DNA of 64,000 nt, taken from contig NZ_CP107036.1 of the NCBI RefSeq assembly GCF_029542085.1, positions 4,898,001 through 4,962,000 on the forward strand, in the 5' to 3' direction. Positions within the stretch are counted from its first letter, which is position 1. Each line of letters opens with the position of its first letter. Made by a program: the position numbers and the translations under genes. Source of the stretch: Sphingobacterium sp. ML3W (GTDB lineage Bacteria > Bacteroidota > Bacteroidia > Sphingobacteriales > Sphingobacteriaceae). Under the pieces are notes generated by a model. The model was not told where the DNA came from and made no database searches. It worked only from the letters and a program-made list of their open reading frames with translations. Below, piece by piece: positions 1 through 8,740 of this stretch.

Positions 1-884
1 TCTATCGTTATTTAGGATATATCGCTTTCCAAAAATCGAAAGATTATCCAAAAGCATTGGAATATTTAAATCAAATGTTCAGCAAGATGGAGAAAGACCG
101 TGTGATTCCTTTGGATTATATGTACTTGGGTATGGCTGAAATTGCGACAAATAGCCCTAAACCGGCTGCAGGTGCTGATGGTGCAGCTGTTGATAGTACG
201 GCGACTGTAGCTGCTCCAGTTTTGACTCCAGAAAATACCGCAAATATCCAAAAGGGTATTGCTAATATTAAGAAGGCTATTGAGGGTGATAAAGAATTGT
301 TAGGTGAGGTTGCTGAATTGGCCTTTGCAAAATATCAAGAGCAAGAATTGCAGACAGCAGTTTCTTTATTTGGACTTGTAGGGGAGTATAAAGACACTCC
401 TTATTACTTTGACTCCCACTATTATGCTGGCGAAGGTAACTATCAAATTGGTTTCAAAAAGGATGCTCAAGCGAAAGATGCTGAAGGAAATTATGTAAAT
501 CAAGACTTGAGAAATCAAGCTATTGCGGACTTTGCTACTGCACAAAAAGAGCTGACAATTATTGAAACAACTGATAACAAAGAGGCTCAAGATAAATACT
601 TGATTAACGCATTGTATTATAAAGCTTTTTCCGCTTTGGGTTCTGACGATATGGCACAGCCAAAAGGTGATTTTGTTGCTGCATTCCAAAAATTGATTGA
701 TACAATCAACCAAAGAGGTACGCAAGAAAAGAACAAAGCATATTTAGTTGATGCGTATACTTATATCGGTCTTTTCCATTATTTGAAACAAGATACAGCG
801 AAAGCAAAACAGAATTTCCAAAAAGTATTGGAAATTGATCCTACAAACGAGGATGTTAAAGGATACCTAGATGCTTTAAAATAG
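1..884 (+). CDS. TPR-repeat protein, 3' part only
   Basis: The reading frame is already open at the left edge (codons run in phase from position 3), so the start lies outside the window. The visible 293 codons are rich in tetratricopeptide-like helices. One pair lies at the very start (YRYLGYIAFQKSKDYPKALE), and a canonical TPR ends the protein (AYTYIGLFHYLKQDTAKAKQ, then a KVLEIDP-type turn). Between them is a low-complexity Ala/Pro/Val/Thr linker at about 168-235. TPR arrays are protein-interaction scaffolds, and in this phylum many such proteins are periplasmic or exported, but no signal peptide can be judged here. The gene ends in a strong hairpin terminator, so it is a separate unit from the nuo operon. 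No specific function can be assigned. Confidence 0.8.
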   Translation, partial: YRYLGYIAFQKSKDYPKALEYLNQMFSKMEKDRVIPLDYMYLGMAEIATNSPKPAAGADGAAVDSTATVAAPVLTPENTANIQKGIANIKKAIEGDKELLGEVAELAFAKYQEQELQTAVSLFGLVGEYKDTPYYFDSHYYAGEGNYQIGFKKDAQAKDAEGNYVNQDLRNQAIADFATAQKELTIIETTDNKEAQDKYLINALYYKAFSALGSDDMAQPKGDFVAAFQKLIDTINQRGTQEKNKAYLVDAYTYIGLFHYLKQDTAKAKQNFQKVLEIDPTNEDVKGYLDALK

Positions 885-908
885 GCTTAACTAAAATCAT
901 TCTAAATT

Positions 909-939
909 AGGCGCAGATAGTGATATCTGCGCCTTTTTT
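909..939 (+). terminator. Rho-independent terminator after the TPR gene
   Basis: A perfect 11-bp stem (AGGCGCAGATA against TATCTGCGCCT) with a 4-nt loop is followed directly by a run of T. The T-rich tail runs into the -33 element of the nuo promoter, so the two units are packed back to back. Confidence 0.92.
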
Positions 940-941
940 GT

Positions 942-972
942 TTTGATTTTAGTCATGGAATCTCTATATTTA
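942..972 (+). promoter_or_regulatory. nuo operon promoter (Bacteroidota type)
   Basis: TTTG at 942-945 and TATATTTA at 965-972 are separated by 19 bp. This matches the known housekeeping promoter of the phylum (TTTG, 19-21 bp, TAnnTTTG) except for the last base. Transcription is expected to start a few bases downstream, giving a leader of roughly 25 nt before the nuoA ATG at 1004. There is no clear Shine-Dalgarno sequence. Confidence 0.7.
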
Positions 973-1003
973 AAGACAGTTACCAATATAAATTTTGATT
1001 GAG

Positions 1004-1378
1004 ATGGAGCACGCCAATAGTATGCCGATAGACTACTTACCTATATTCATACAGCTTATCGTAGCGGTAGGATTCGGAGTAGGTACCATAATTATTACAC
1101 ACCTTATCGGGCCGAAAGTCAGGACGGAAAATAAACTTGGGGCATTTGAATCCGGTATTGAAGTCATAGGGAACGCGAGGCAGCCTTTTTCAATTAAATA
1201 TTTTCTGGTAGCAATCTTGTTTGTCATTTTCGATGTTGAGGTTATTTTCATGTATCCATGGGCTGTCAACTTCCGGGAAATGGGCTTTCAAGGCTTGATC
1301 GAGATGTTTATTTTCATGGGAATGCTCTTGTTGGGCTTTATCTATGTCATTAAGAAAAAAGCATTAAACTGGGACTAA
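1004..1378 (+). CDS. nuoA: NADH-quinone oxidoreductase subunit A
   Basis: NuoA is a small membrane subunit of respiratory complex I, near the quinone-site junction. The 124-residue protein has three hydrophobic helices (about 10-32, 62-84 and 90-112). It shows the family motif region with an acidic stretch between helices 1 and 2 (KLGAFESGIE) and FDVEVIFMYPWA in helix 2. I chose ATG 1004; an in-frame TTG three codons upstream (995) is possible but less likely. This is the first gene of a 14-gene operon in the canonical nuoA-N order, preceded by a good promoter and followed after 61 bp by nuoB. Confidence 0.95.
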   Translation: MEHANSMPIDYLPIFIQLIVAVGFGVGTIIITHLIGPKVRTENKLGAFESGIEVIGNARQPFSIKYFLVAILFVIFDVEVIFMYPWAVNFREMGFQGLIEMFIFMGMLLLGFIYVIKKKALNWD

Positions 1379-1439
1379 GTTGTCCTGCAACATTGGCTGT
1401 AATGGCTGATTGTACTTAAACCTTATAAATCGTCTTTTC

Positions 1440-1991
1440 ATGAGTGATATAAAATTGGCAGAAGCTCCTCCGGGAGTAGAAGGCGCAGGTTTCTTTGCGA
1501 CAAGCTTGGATAAAGCGATCGGGTTGGCGCGCGCAAATTCATTGTGGCCCTTGCCTTTTGCGACATCCTGTTGTGGTATCGAATTTATGGCTACAATGGG
1601 TTCCACCTATGATTTGGCCAGATTCGGCGCCGAACGACCAAGTTTTTCTCCGCGTCAGGCGGATATGTTGTTGGTCATGGGAACTATCGCAAAGAAGATG
1701 GCTCCTGTCTTGAGACAAGTCTATGTGCAGATGGCAGAACCCCGTTGGGTGATTGCTGTGGGAGCCTGTGCTTCCAGTGGTGGGATCTTTGATACCTATT
1801 CTGTATTACAGGGTATCGATGAGATTATTCCTGTGGACGTTTATGTACCCGGTTGTCCTCCGCGTCCAGAAGCAATTTTGGATGGCGTATTGCGTTTGCA
1901 GGATATTGTCAAAAATGAATCGTTAAATAGACGAAACACACCAGAATATAAGGCACTATTAGAAAAATACGGTATACATACTAATAAATAG
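1440..1991 (+). CDS. nuoB: NADH-quinone oxidoreductase subunit B
   Basis: NuoB carries iron-sulfur cluster N2, the last electron carrier before quinone, in the peripheral arm of complex I at the membrane interface. All four cluster ligands are present: adjacent Cys44-Cys45 in ATSCCGIEF, Cys110 in GACASSGG and Cys139 in VPGCPPRPE. The length of 183 residues is normal. ATG 1440 is preferred over an in-frame TTG at 1410 because the extra ten residues are not family-like. The stop is followed after 3 bp by nuoC, which suggests translational coupling. Confidence 0.96.
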   Translation: MSDIKLAEAPPGVEGAGFFATSLDKAIGLARANSLWPLPFATSCCGIEFMATMGSTYDLARFGAERPSFSPRQADMLLVMGTIAKKMAPVLRQVYVQMAEPRWVIAVGACASSGGIFDTYSVLQGIDEIIPVDVYVPGCPPRPEAILDGVLRLQDIVKNESLNRRNTPEYKALLEKYGIHTNK

Positions 1992-1994
1992 AGG

Positions 1995-2489
1995 ATGGAG
2001 AACGGTTTTTTATTGGAGAAACTCCAGGGAAATTTTCCCGCCAAAATTATAGAAGTTCCAGATTCACATGATTTACTAACTATTCTTGTAAATGTGGATG
2101 ATATAATCGATGTGCTGCGTTTTCTAAAGACAGATAGGGAATTGCAGTTTATTCATTTAACTGATATTACTGCTGTGCACTATCCTCATCTGGAGAAAGA
2201 ATTTGCTGTTGTATATCATATTCATAGTTTGATCCACAATATCCGTATACGCGTAAAAGTGTTTTTGTATGGTCCAAATCCCGAAATTCCGACCGCAACA
2301 GTTGTTTGGAAGGGTGCAAACTGGATGGAGCGTGAGACATTTGATTTTTTTGGGGTGAACTTTATAGGTCATCCAGATTTAAGAAGAATTCTGAACGTTG
2401 ACGATATGGACGTATTTCCAATGCGAAAAGAATATCCTTTGGAAGATCCAAATCGAGTAGATAAAAAAGATTTGTATTTCGGCCGTTAA
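1995..2489 (+). CDS. nuoC: NADH-quinone oxidoreductase subunit C
   Basis: NuoC (30-kDa subunit family) is a structural subunit of the complex I peripheral arm that contacts NuoD and NuoB. The 164-residue protein ends with the family signature region: WMERETFDFFGVNFIGHPDLR, then RRIL, a short acidic link and FPMRKEYPLE. It is separate from nuoD, unlike the fused nuoCD of enterobacteria. It starts 3 bp after nuoB and ends 10 bp before nuoD. Confidence 0.95.
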   Translation: MENGFLLEKLQGNFPAKIIEVPDSHDLLTILVNVDDIIDVLRFLKTDRELQFIHLTDITAVHYPHLEKEFAVVYHIHSLIHNIRIRVKVFLYGPNPEIPTATVVWKGANWMERETFDFFGVNFIGHPDLRRILNVDDMDVFPMRKEYPLEDPNRVDKKDLYFGR

Positions 2490-2499
2490 TTTATATGAT

Positions 2500-3735
2500 A
2501 TGAGCGAGTTTATAAGCAAGATAACACCTAATCAACCCGTTTTTGATGATAACGATCCACAGGATGAGCTAATCACCTTGAATATTGGCCCCACACACCC
2601 TGCAACGCATGGTGTATTCCAGAATGTCGTGCAGATAGATGGGGAGCGTATCGTAAGTGGTGTTTCCACCATTGGCTATATTCATCGTGCTTTTGAGAAA
2701 ATTGCTGAACACAGACCTTTTTATCAGATCACTCCACTGACGGATCGCTTAAATTATTGTTCGGCACCTATCAATAATATGGGCTGGCATATGACAGTTG
2801 AAAAACTGTTAAAAATCGAAATCCCGAAGCGTGTACAATATATGCGTGTCATTGTGATGGAGCTTGCACGCATAGCTGATCATATCATTTGTAATGGAAT
2901 CTTGGGCGTTGATACTGGAGCCTTTTCGGGATTCTTGTATGTCATGCAGGAACGCGAATTTATATATGAGATCTTCGAAGAAATCTGTGGAGCACGCCTG
3001 ACAACAAATATTGGGCGTATCGGTGGATTTGAGCGCGACTTTAATGCAGTTGCATTTGAGAAAATTCGCGAATTTCTAAAACGCTATCCGCCCGTATTGA
3101 AAGAATTTGAGGAGATGTTTGTGCGAAACAGAATCTTTATTGAGCGAACTTCTGGGGTTGCTGCCGTTACTCCAGAGGAGGCATTGGATTATGGTTGGTC
3201 TGGACCTATTCTAAGAGCAACAGGTGTAGATTATGATGTTCGGGTACAAAACCCTTACTGTTCGTATGAGGAGTTTGATTTTGACGTGCCTGTCGGAGCA
3301 ACGGGGGATGTATATGACCGATTTATGGTCCGGAATGAGGAAATGTGGCAGTCGCTTCGCATCATTGAACAAGCCCTGGAAAAAATCGAGAAAGCGCCCA
3401 AAGGTGTGTTTCATGCGGAAGTGCCCGATTTTTATCTGCCACCAAAAGAGCAGGTTTATACCAATATGGAAGCATTGATATATCACTTTAAAATCGTTAT
3501 GGGGGAAGTAGATACACCTAAAGCTGAAGTCTATTATGCGGTAGAGGGTGCAAATGGAGAATTGGGATTTTATTTGATTCACGATGGTGGCCGCTCGCCT
3601 TATCGTCTTCATTTTAGACGGCCTTCTTTCGTCAACTATCAGATGTTTGCCCCTATGAGTGCGGGAATGCTAATATCCGATGCGATTTTAAATATGAGTA
3701 GTCTTAACGTTATAGCAGGAGAATTAGATGCTTAG
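2500..3735 (+). CDS. nuoD: NADH-quinone oxidoreductase subunit D
   Basis: NuoD (49-kDa subunit) forms the quinone-binding cavity together with NuoB. The 411-residue protein begins its conserved core with LNIGPTHPATHGVF, whose His residues line the quinone site, and continues with GYIHRAFEKIAEHRPFYQ. It ends in SPYRLHFRRPSFVN and the usual short tail. It has lost the Ni-Fe-binding cysteines of hydrogenase ancestors, as expected for complex I. The last 8 bp overlap the start of nuoE. Confidence 0.96.
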   Translation: MSEFISKITPNQPVFDDNDPQDELITLNIGPTHPATHGVFQNVVQIDGERIVSGVSTIGYIHRAFEKIAEHRPFYQITPLTDRLNYCSAPINNMGWHMTVEKLLKIEIPKRVQYMRVIVMELARIADHIICNGILGVDTGAFSGFLYVMQEREFIYEIFEEICGARLTTNIGRIGGFERDFNAVAFEKIREFLKRYPPVLKEFEEMFVRNRIFIERTSGVAAVTPEEALDYGWSGPILRATGVDYDVRVQNPYCSYEEFDFDVPVGATGDVYDRFMVRNEEMWQSLRIIEQALEKIEKAPKGVFHAEVPDFYLPPKEQVYTNMEALIYHFKIVMGEVDTPKAEVYYAVEGANGELGFYLIHDGGRSPYRLHFRRPSFVNYQMFAPMSAGMLISDAILNMSSLNVIAGELDA

Positions 3736-4249
3736 TGTAAAACAACATAATGAAAATGTAACGTTTTCCCCAGAACTATTGGCCAAGTTTGGAGAAGTAG
3801 TGAGCCGTTATCCGGAAGGGAAGCAAAAATCTGGTCTATTGCCTATTTTGCATTTGGTCCAAGCAGAATTTGGTTGGGTTAGCGCCGATGCAATGGATCA
3901 GGTGGCTGTTTATCTCCATATTTTACCTATTGAGGTCTATGAGGTTGCAACTTTCTATACGATGTTTTTGTTGGAGCCTAAAGGTAAATACGTGCTGGAG
4001 ATCTGTCGTACTGGTCCTTGTTGCTTAGTTGGGGCGGAACGAATTATGACACATTTGGAACAGAAACTGGGAGTAAAAGAGGGGCAGGTAACCGCAGATG
4101 GGCTTTTCTCCTGGCGTGGTGTTGAATGTCTGGCTGCCTGTGGTTTTGGTCCGGTTCTTCAAATTGGGCCTGAGTATACATTCTATGAGAATTTGAATGA
4201 AGACAAGGTGGATGAATTGATTGATAATTTAAAAGCTAAAACGGAATAA
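3728..4249 (+). CDS. nuoE: NADH-quinone oxidoreductase subunit E
   Basis: NuoE is the 24-kDa, thioredoxin-fold [2Fe-2S] subunit of the NADH-oxidising module. The four ligands of cluster N1a are visible: Cys93 and Cys98 in ICRTGPCCLVG, Cys134 and Cys138 in CLAACGFGP. The length of 173 residues is typical. It overlaps nuoD by 8 bp and is followed after 1 bp by nuoF, its physical partner. Its presence with nuoF and nuoG indicates that this complex takes electrons from NADH rather than from ferredoxin, as 11-subunit versions do. Confidence 0.95.
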   Translation: MLSVKQHNENVTFSPELLAKFGEVVSRYPEGKQKSGLLPILHLVQAEFGWVSADAMDQVAVYLHILPIEVYEVATFYTMFLLEPKGKYVLEICRTGPCCLVGAERIMTHLEQKLGVKEGQVTADGLFSWRGVECLAACGFGPVLQIGPEYTFYENLNEDKVDELIDNLKAKTE

Positions 4250-4250
4250 T

Positions 4251-5606
4251 ATGGCACGTAAACTTTTGCTGACACATATCGATGTTCCTGGCATTAATAC
4301 CTTTGAAGTGTATCGTCAAAAAGGAGGGTATGCTGCTGTTGAGAAGGCAATAAAAACGATGTCTCCTGAGGATGTGGTTGAGGAAGTGAAAAAATCTGGA
4401 TTACGTGGAAGAGGCGGCGCTGGGTTCCCTACGGGAATGAAATGGTCTTTTTTGGCCAAACCGGAAGGGGTACCACGTTATTTAGTTTGTAATGCTGATG
4501 AGTCTGAACCGGGTACATTTAAGGATCGCTATTTAATGACTTATATCCCACACGCGTTGATTGAAGGGATGATTGTTGCCAGTTTTGCGTTGGGTGCACA
4601 TACTTCATACATCTATGTGAGAGGGGAAATGATGCCACAGATCAGAATCTTGGAACGTGCTATTGCTGAAGCAAAGGAGAAAGGATTTTTAGGTAAAAAT
4701 ATATTGGGATCAGGCTATGATCTGGAGATTTATGTCCAACCAGGTGGTGGTGCATATATCTGTGGGGAAGAAACCGCTTTGTTGGAATCTTTGGAAGGGA
4801 AGCGGGGAAATCCGCGTATTAAACCACCTTTCCCTGCAATAGCAGGATTATATAACTGTCCGACTGTAGTGAATAACGTGGAGTCTATTGCGGCAACCGT
4901 TCCCATTATTAACTTGGGCGGAGAAGAGTACGCAAAGATCGGTGTCGAGCGTAGTACAGGGACTAAATTGATTTCAGCCAGTGGTAATATCGTTAAACCT
5001 GGGGTATATGAAATCGAACTGGGGCTACCGGTAGAGGAATTTATCTATTCGGATGAATACTGTGGCGGTATAGCTAACGGAAAGAGGATGAAAGCTGTTG
5101 TGGCCGGAGGTTCGTCTGTGCCTATTCTGCCAGCAAACCTTATCTTGAAAACAGCTGCGGGAAATAGTCGTTTGATGACGTATGAGTCGTTGGCTGATGG
5201 AGGTTTTCAAACTGGTACAATGTTAGGTTCTGGCGGTTTTATCGTATTTGATGAGGATCAATGCGTGGTTCGCAACACCTGGAATTTTGCTCGGTTCTAT
5301 CATCATGAAAGCTGCGGACAATGTTCGCCATGCCGTGAGGGAACCGGATGGATGGAAAAAGTGTTACATAAAATTGAAAGTGGACATGGATCGATGTCCG
5401 ATATTGACTTGCTTTGGGATGTACAGCGTAAGATCGAAGGAAATACAATCTGTCCATTGGGTGATGCTGCTGCTTGGCCAGTAGCTGCGGCTATCAGGCA
5501 CTTTCGGGATGAATTTGAATGGCATATATTACATCCCGAAGAGTCACAAACAAGAAATTATGGATTGGCACATTATGCAGATCCATTGCAACCAATTGTA
5601 TCATAA
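4251..5606 (+). CDS. nuoF: NADH-quinone oxidoreductase subunit F (NADH/FMN-binding)
   Basis: NuoF binds NADH, FMN and cluster N3 and is the electron entry point of complex I. The 451-residue protein shows the nucleotide/FMN glycine loop GLRGRGGAGFPTGMKW near residue 50, the second glycine region GGGAYICGEETALLESLEG near 165, and the N3 cluster ligands Cys355, Cys358 and Cys361 in CGQCSPCREG plus Cys401 in CPLGDAAAWP. All expected elements are intact. It lies between nuoE and nuoG, 30 bp before the latter. Confidence 0.97.
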   Translation: MARKLLLTHIDVPGINTFEVYRQKGGYAAVEKAIKTMSPEDVVEEVKKSGLRGRGGAGFPTGMKWSFLAKPEGVPRYLVCNADESEPGTFKDRYLMTYIPHALIEGMIVASFALGAHTSYIYVRGEMMPQIRILERAIAEAKEKGFLGKNILGSGYDLEIYVQPGGGAYICGEETALLESLEGKRGNPRIKPPFPAIAGLYNCPTVVNNVESIAATVPIINLGGEEYAKIGVERSTGTKLISASGNIVKPGVYEIELGLPVEEFIYSDEYCGGIANGKRMKAVVAGGSSVPILPANLILKTAAGNSRLMTYESLADGGFQTGTMLGSGGFIVFDEDQCVVRNTWNFARFYHHESCGQCSPCREGTGWMEKVLHKIESGHGSMSDIDLLWDVQRKIEGNTICPLGDAAAWPVAAAIRHFRDEFEWHILHPEESQTRNYGLAHYADPLQPIVS

Positions 5607-5636
5607 TAAAAGCTGTAACGATAAATTATAAATATC

Positions 5637-6656
5637 ATGGCAGAAGCGGAAGATGTAAAGTTTAAGGTCACAATCGACGGTATACCAGTGGAGGTAGCAC
5701 CGGGGACGAGTATATTGAATGCAGCAAGGCAAATTGGTGGCGACATCGTTCCGCCGGCAATGTGCTATTACTCAAAATTGGAAGGGAGTGGCGGAAAGTG
5801 TCGTACTTGTTTAGTTAAGGTATCGAAAGGCTCCGAGAAGGATCCTCGGCCAATGCCGAAACTAGTTGCCTCCTGTCGGACTACTGTTATGGATGGCATG
5901 GAGGTACAAAATATCACTTCGCCAGAAGTCGTGGAGGCGAGAAAGGGCGTTGTCGAGATTCTGTTGATCAATCATCCTTTGGATTGTCCGGTTTGTGACC
6001 AGGCTGGGGAATGCAAATTGCAAGATCTGGGTTACGAGCACGGAAGTGCTGATACACGCTATGAATTTGATCGACGGACTTTTGAACGTATTGATATAGG
6101 TGACAAAATTCAATTGCATATGAACCGCTGTATCCTATGCTATCGTTGTGTTTATGTGGCTAACCAATTGACAGATCAACGGGTACATGGTATTTTGGGC
6201 AGGGGGGATCATTCGGAGATATCTACTTATATCGAAAACGTAATTGATAATGATTTTTCAGGTAATGTTATTGATGTTTGTCCTGTCGGGGCGCTTACTG
6301 ACAAGACATTCCGTTTCAAAAATCGGGTCTGGTTTACGAAACCGATAGATGCACATTGTGATTGTCCGACTTGTTCTGGTAAAGTGACTTTATGGTATAA
6401 GGGAGAAGAAGTTATCCGTGTAACTGCGCGGAAAGATGAATTTGGTGAGGTAGAAGAATTTATCTGTAATACCTGCCGCTTTGATCGCAAAAAAACGAGC
6501 GACTGGATTTTGGATGAACCGACAGAAATTGATCAACAATCTGTTATCTCAGCCAATCATTATGAACTATTTAACCCGCCAAAAGTAGTGAAGGAGAATC
6601 CGATACTTCAACAGCAAAATCGCGAACAGTTGGCTAGAACAGAAAAATTGAAATAA
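5637..6656 (+). CDS. nuoG: NADH-quinone oxidoreductase subunit G, short form
   Basis: NuoG passes electrons from NuoF/NuoE to NuoI. This 339-residue version keeps the N-terminal ferredoxin region: Cys43, Cys55, Cys58 and Cys80 for a [2Fe-2S] cluster, His113, Cys117, Cys120 and Cys126 for a histidine-ligated [4Fe-4S] cluster, and Cys165, Cys168, Cys171 and Cys215 for a second [4Fe-4S] cluster. A further set (Cys241, Cys243, Cys246 and a later CNTC) lies where the molybdopterin-oxidoreductase domain begins. The large C-terminal domain is absent (enterobacterial NuoG is about 900 residues). The stop is clean and nuoH follows after 9 bp, so this is a natural short form and not a frameshift. Confidence 0.93.
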   Translation: MAEAEDVKFKVTIDGIPVEVAPGTSILNAARQIGGDIVPPAMCYYSKLEGSGGKCRTCLVKVSKGSEKDPRPMPKLVASCRTTVMDGMEVQNITSPEVVEARKGVVEILLINHPLDCPVCDQAGECKLQDLGYEHGSADTRYEFDRRTFERIDIGDKIQLHMNRCILCYRCVYVANQLTDQRVHGILGRGDHSEISTYIENVIDNDFSGNVIDVCPVGALTDKTFRFKNRVWFTKPIDAHCDCPTCSGKVTLWYKGEEVIRVTARKDEFGEVEEFICNTCRFDRKKTSDWILDEPTEIDQQSVISANHYELFNPPKVVKENPILQQQNREQLARTEKLK

Positions 6657-6665
6657 ACAGGAATC

Positions 6666-7709
6666 ATGGAGTGGTCTTTTGTTATCGAAAAATTAATATT
6701 GGTGTCTGTGATCTTCGTTATTACCTTGGTGATTGCGATGTATTCAACACTTGCAGAGCGTAAAATAGCCGGTTTTATGCAAGATCGGTATGGTCCGGAT
6801 CGGGCTGGTATATTTGGAATTTTGCAACCCTTGTGTGATGGTGGAAAATTCTTCTTTAAGGAAGAGATTATCCCTGCAGGCGCACATAAGGTACTTTTTA
6901 TTGTCGGGCCGACCATCGCAATCATTACCGCTTGTATCAGTTCGGCTGTTATCCCTTGGGGACAGGAATTGCAAATTGGAGATCGTGTGGTCTCTCTACA
7001 GGTGGCAGATGTCAATGTCGGTATATTATACATGTTTGGTGTTATCGCATTGGGTGTATATGGCATTATGTTGGGTGGATGGGCATCCAATAATAAATTT
7101 TCGTTAATGGGTGCAATTCGCGCGGCATCACAAAGTATTAGCTATGAAATAGCTATGGGGCTTTCCATTATCGCGTTATTGATGGTAACACAAAGTCTTT
7201 CGCTTAAAGAAATTGTAGCTCAACAATCAGGTTTTGTAAATTGGAATATTTGGGCACAACCACTTGGATTTATTATTTTCATGGTCTGTGCATTTGCGGA
7301 GTGTAACCGTGTTCCCTTTGATTTACCAGAATGTGAAACTGAGTTGGTCGGTGGTTATCATACAGAGTATTCTTCCATGAAATTGGGGCTCTATATGTTC
7401 TCCGAATACATTAATATGTTTGTGTCCTCTGCGCTGATGGCATCACTTTACTTTGGAGGGTATAACTTCCCTTTTATGAATGATCTGGGGCTGTCTGCAA
7501 ATTGGATCACAATTATTGGTGTCATTGTATTCTTCCTTAAAATATTTGGATTTATCTTTTTCTTTATGTGGGTACGTTGGACATTACCACGGTTCCGTTA
7601 TGATCAATTGATGAATTTGGGCTGGAAGATGCTGATTCCTTTGGCTATTGCCAATATTGTACTTACAGGTGTATTTACATTGATAAAAGATACTTATTTC
7701 TCATCATAA
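6666..7709 (+). CDS. nuoH: NADH-quinone oxidoreductase subunit H
   Basis: NuoH is the membrane subunit that couples the quinone site to the proton pumps. The 347-residue protein has about eight hydrophobic helices. Its family signatures include YSTLAERKIAGFMQDRYGPD after helix 1, and an acidic quinone-cavity loop with FAECNRVPFDLPECETELV and GYHTEYSSM. It starts 9 bp after nuoG and is followed after 12 bp by nuoI. Confidence 0.96.
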   Translation: MEWSFVIEKLILVSVIFVITLVIAMYSTLAERKIAGFMQDRYGPDRAGIFGILQPLCDGGKFFFKEEIIPAGAHKVLFIVGPTIAIITACISSAVIPWGQELQIGDRVVSLQVADVNVGILYMFGVIALGVYGIMLGGWASNNKFSLMGAIRAASQSISYEIAMGLSIIALLMVTQSLSLKEIVAQQSGFVNWNIWAQPLGFIIFMVCAFAECNRVPFDLPECETELVGGYHTEYSSMKLGLYMFSEYINMFVSSALMASLYFGGYNFPFMNDLGLSANWITIIGVIVFFLKIFGFIFFFMWVRWTLPRFRYDQLMNLGWKMLIPLAIANIVLTGVFTLIKDTYFSS

Positions 7710-7721
7710 GAAAGGATTTTT

Positions 7722-8231
7722 ATGCAACTAAGCAATCGTAAGAAAGTAATCGAACAAAAGCCAATGACCTTTTCGGAAAGAATCTATTTTCCGGCAATTA
7801 TCAGAGGTTTACGGATTACATTGAGGCATTTTTTTAAGAAAATCCCTACTGTTAAGTATCCTGAGGAAATAAGACCTTACTCGAAGAATTTTAGGGGTCA
7901 ACATTCGCTCAAACGTGATGAGGAAGGTCGAGAACGCTGCACCGCATGTGGATTATGTGCGTTGTCATGTCCTGCGGAGGCCATTACAATGACTGCTGCT
8001 GAGCGTAAAAAAGGTGAAGAACACCTTTATCGTGAAGAAAAGTACGCATCAGTTTATGAAATTAATATGTTGCGTTGTATTTTCTGCGGTCTTTGTGAAG
8101 AAGCCTGTCCAAAAGAGGCCATTTATTTGGATGGTCCACATGTGACAGCAGATTACCTACGTAAGGATTTTATTTATGGGAAGGATAAGCTGGTCGAGCC
8201 AACCTTTGATATCACCAAATTAAAGAGCTAA
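7722..8231 (+). CDS. nuoI: NADH-quinone oxidoreductase subunit I (two [4Fe-4S])
   Basis: NuoI carries clusters N6a and N6b, which link NuoG to NuoB. The 169-residue protein has two ferredoxin motifs: Cys73, Cys76, Cys79 and Cys83 (CTACGLCALSCPAEAI), and Cys119, Cys122, Cys125 and Cys129 (CIFCGLCEEACPKEAI). The N-terminal 45 residues are basic and amphipathic, as expected for a subunit resting on the membrane arm. It lies 12 bp after nuoH and 11 bp before nuoJ. Confidence 0.96.
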   Translation: MQLSNRKKVIEQKPMTFSERIYFPAIIRGLRITLRHFFKKIPTVKYPEEIRPYSKNFRGQHSLKRDEEGRERCTACGLCALSCPAEAITMTAAERKKGEEHLYREEKYASVYEINMLRCIFCGLCEEACPKEAIYLDGPHVTADYLRKDFIYGKDKLVEPTFDITKLKS

Positions 8232-8242
8232 TTCAAGAAATT

Positions 8243-8740
8243 ATGACAGTATTTTATTTAGTAGCCTTCTTGTCTATTTTCTTTGCGCTGATGACCATCT
8301 TTACAAAGAACCCTGTACACAGTGTCTTGTACTTGGTCATTACTTTTTTCACATTTACAGTGCATTACATTTTATTGAATGCCCAGTTTTTGGCTGTGGT
8401 CAATTTTATTGTCTATATGGGGGCGATCATGGTACTCTTTTTATTTGTACTCATGTTGCTCAATTTAAATAAGGATACCGAACCGATGAAATCCAATCTG
8501 GTCAAATTTATGGGGGTAATTGCCGGTTGTTGTCTATTGGTAACCTTTTTCGGAGTATATCGTGTGTTTGAGATCTCCAACCCCTTGACTGTTGTTAATC
8601 CTGAAATAGGATTGGTGAAAAATCTGGGCAAGGTATTGTTTAACGAATTTTTGCTTCCTTTTGAGTTGTCCTCTTTATTATTATTGACAGCCATGATCGG
8701 AGCGATTTTATTAGCTAAGAAAGAACCTAAACAAATCTAA
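8243..8740 (+). CDS. nuoJ: NADH-quinone oxidoreductase subunit J
   Basis: NuoJ is a five-helix membrane subunit of complex I. The 165-residue protein starts with the typical MTVFYLVAFLSIFFALMTIF helix and has the conserved segment FIVYMGAIMVLFLFVLMLLN. In other species the loop and helix here undergo a conformational change during coupling. Its stop and the nuoK start share one base (TAATG), so translation is probably coupled. Confidence 0.93.
   Translation: MTVFYLVAFLSIFFALMTIFTKNPVHSVLYLVITFFTFTVHYILLNAQFLAVVNFIVYMGAIMVLFLFVLMLLNLNKDTEPMKSNLVKFMGVIAGCCLLVTFFGVYRVFEISNPLTVVNPEIGLVKNLGKVLFNEFLLPFELSSLLLLTAMIGAILLAKKEPKQI

Noticed and set aside
3211..3612. A 133-codon open frame on the minus strand.
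   Set aside because: It lies wholly inside nuoD, has no family features and mirrors nuoD codon structure.
6608..7090. A 160-codon minus-strand frame over the start of nuoH.
   Set aside because: Antisense shadow of the conserved nuoG end and nuoH; the plus-strand proteins are unambiguous.
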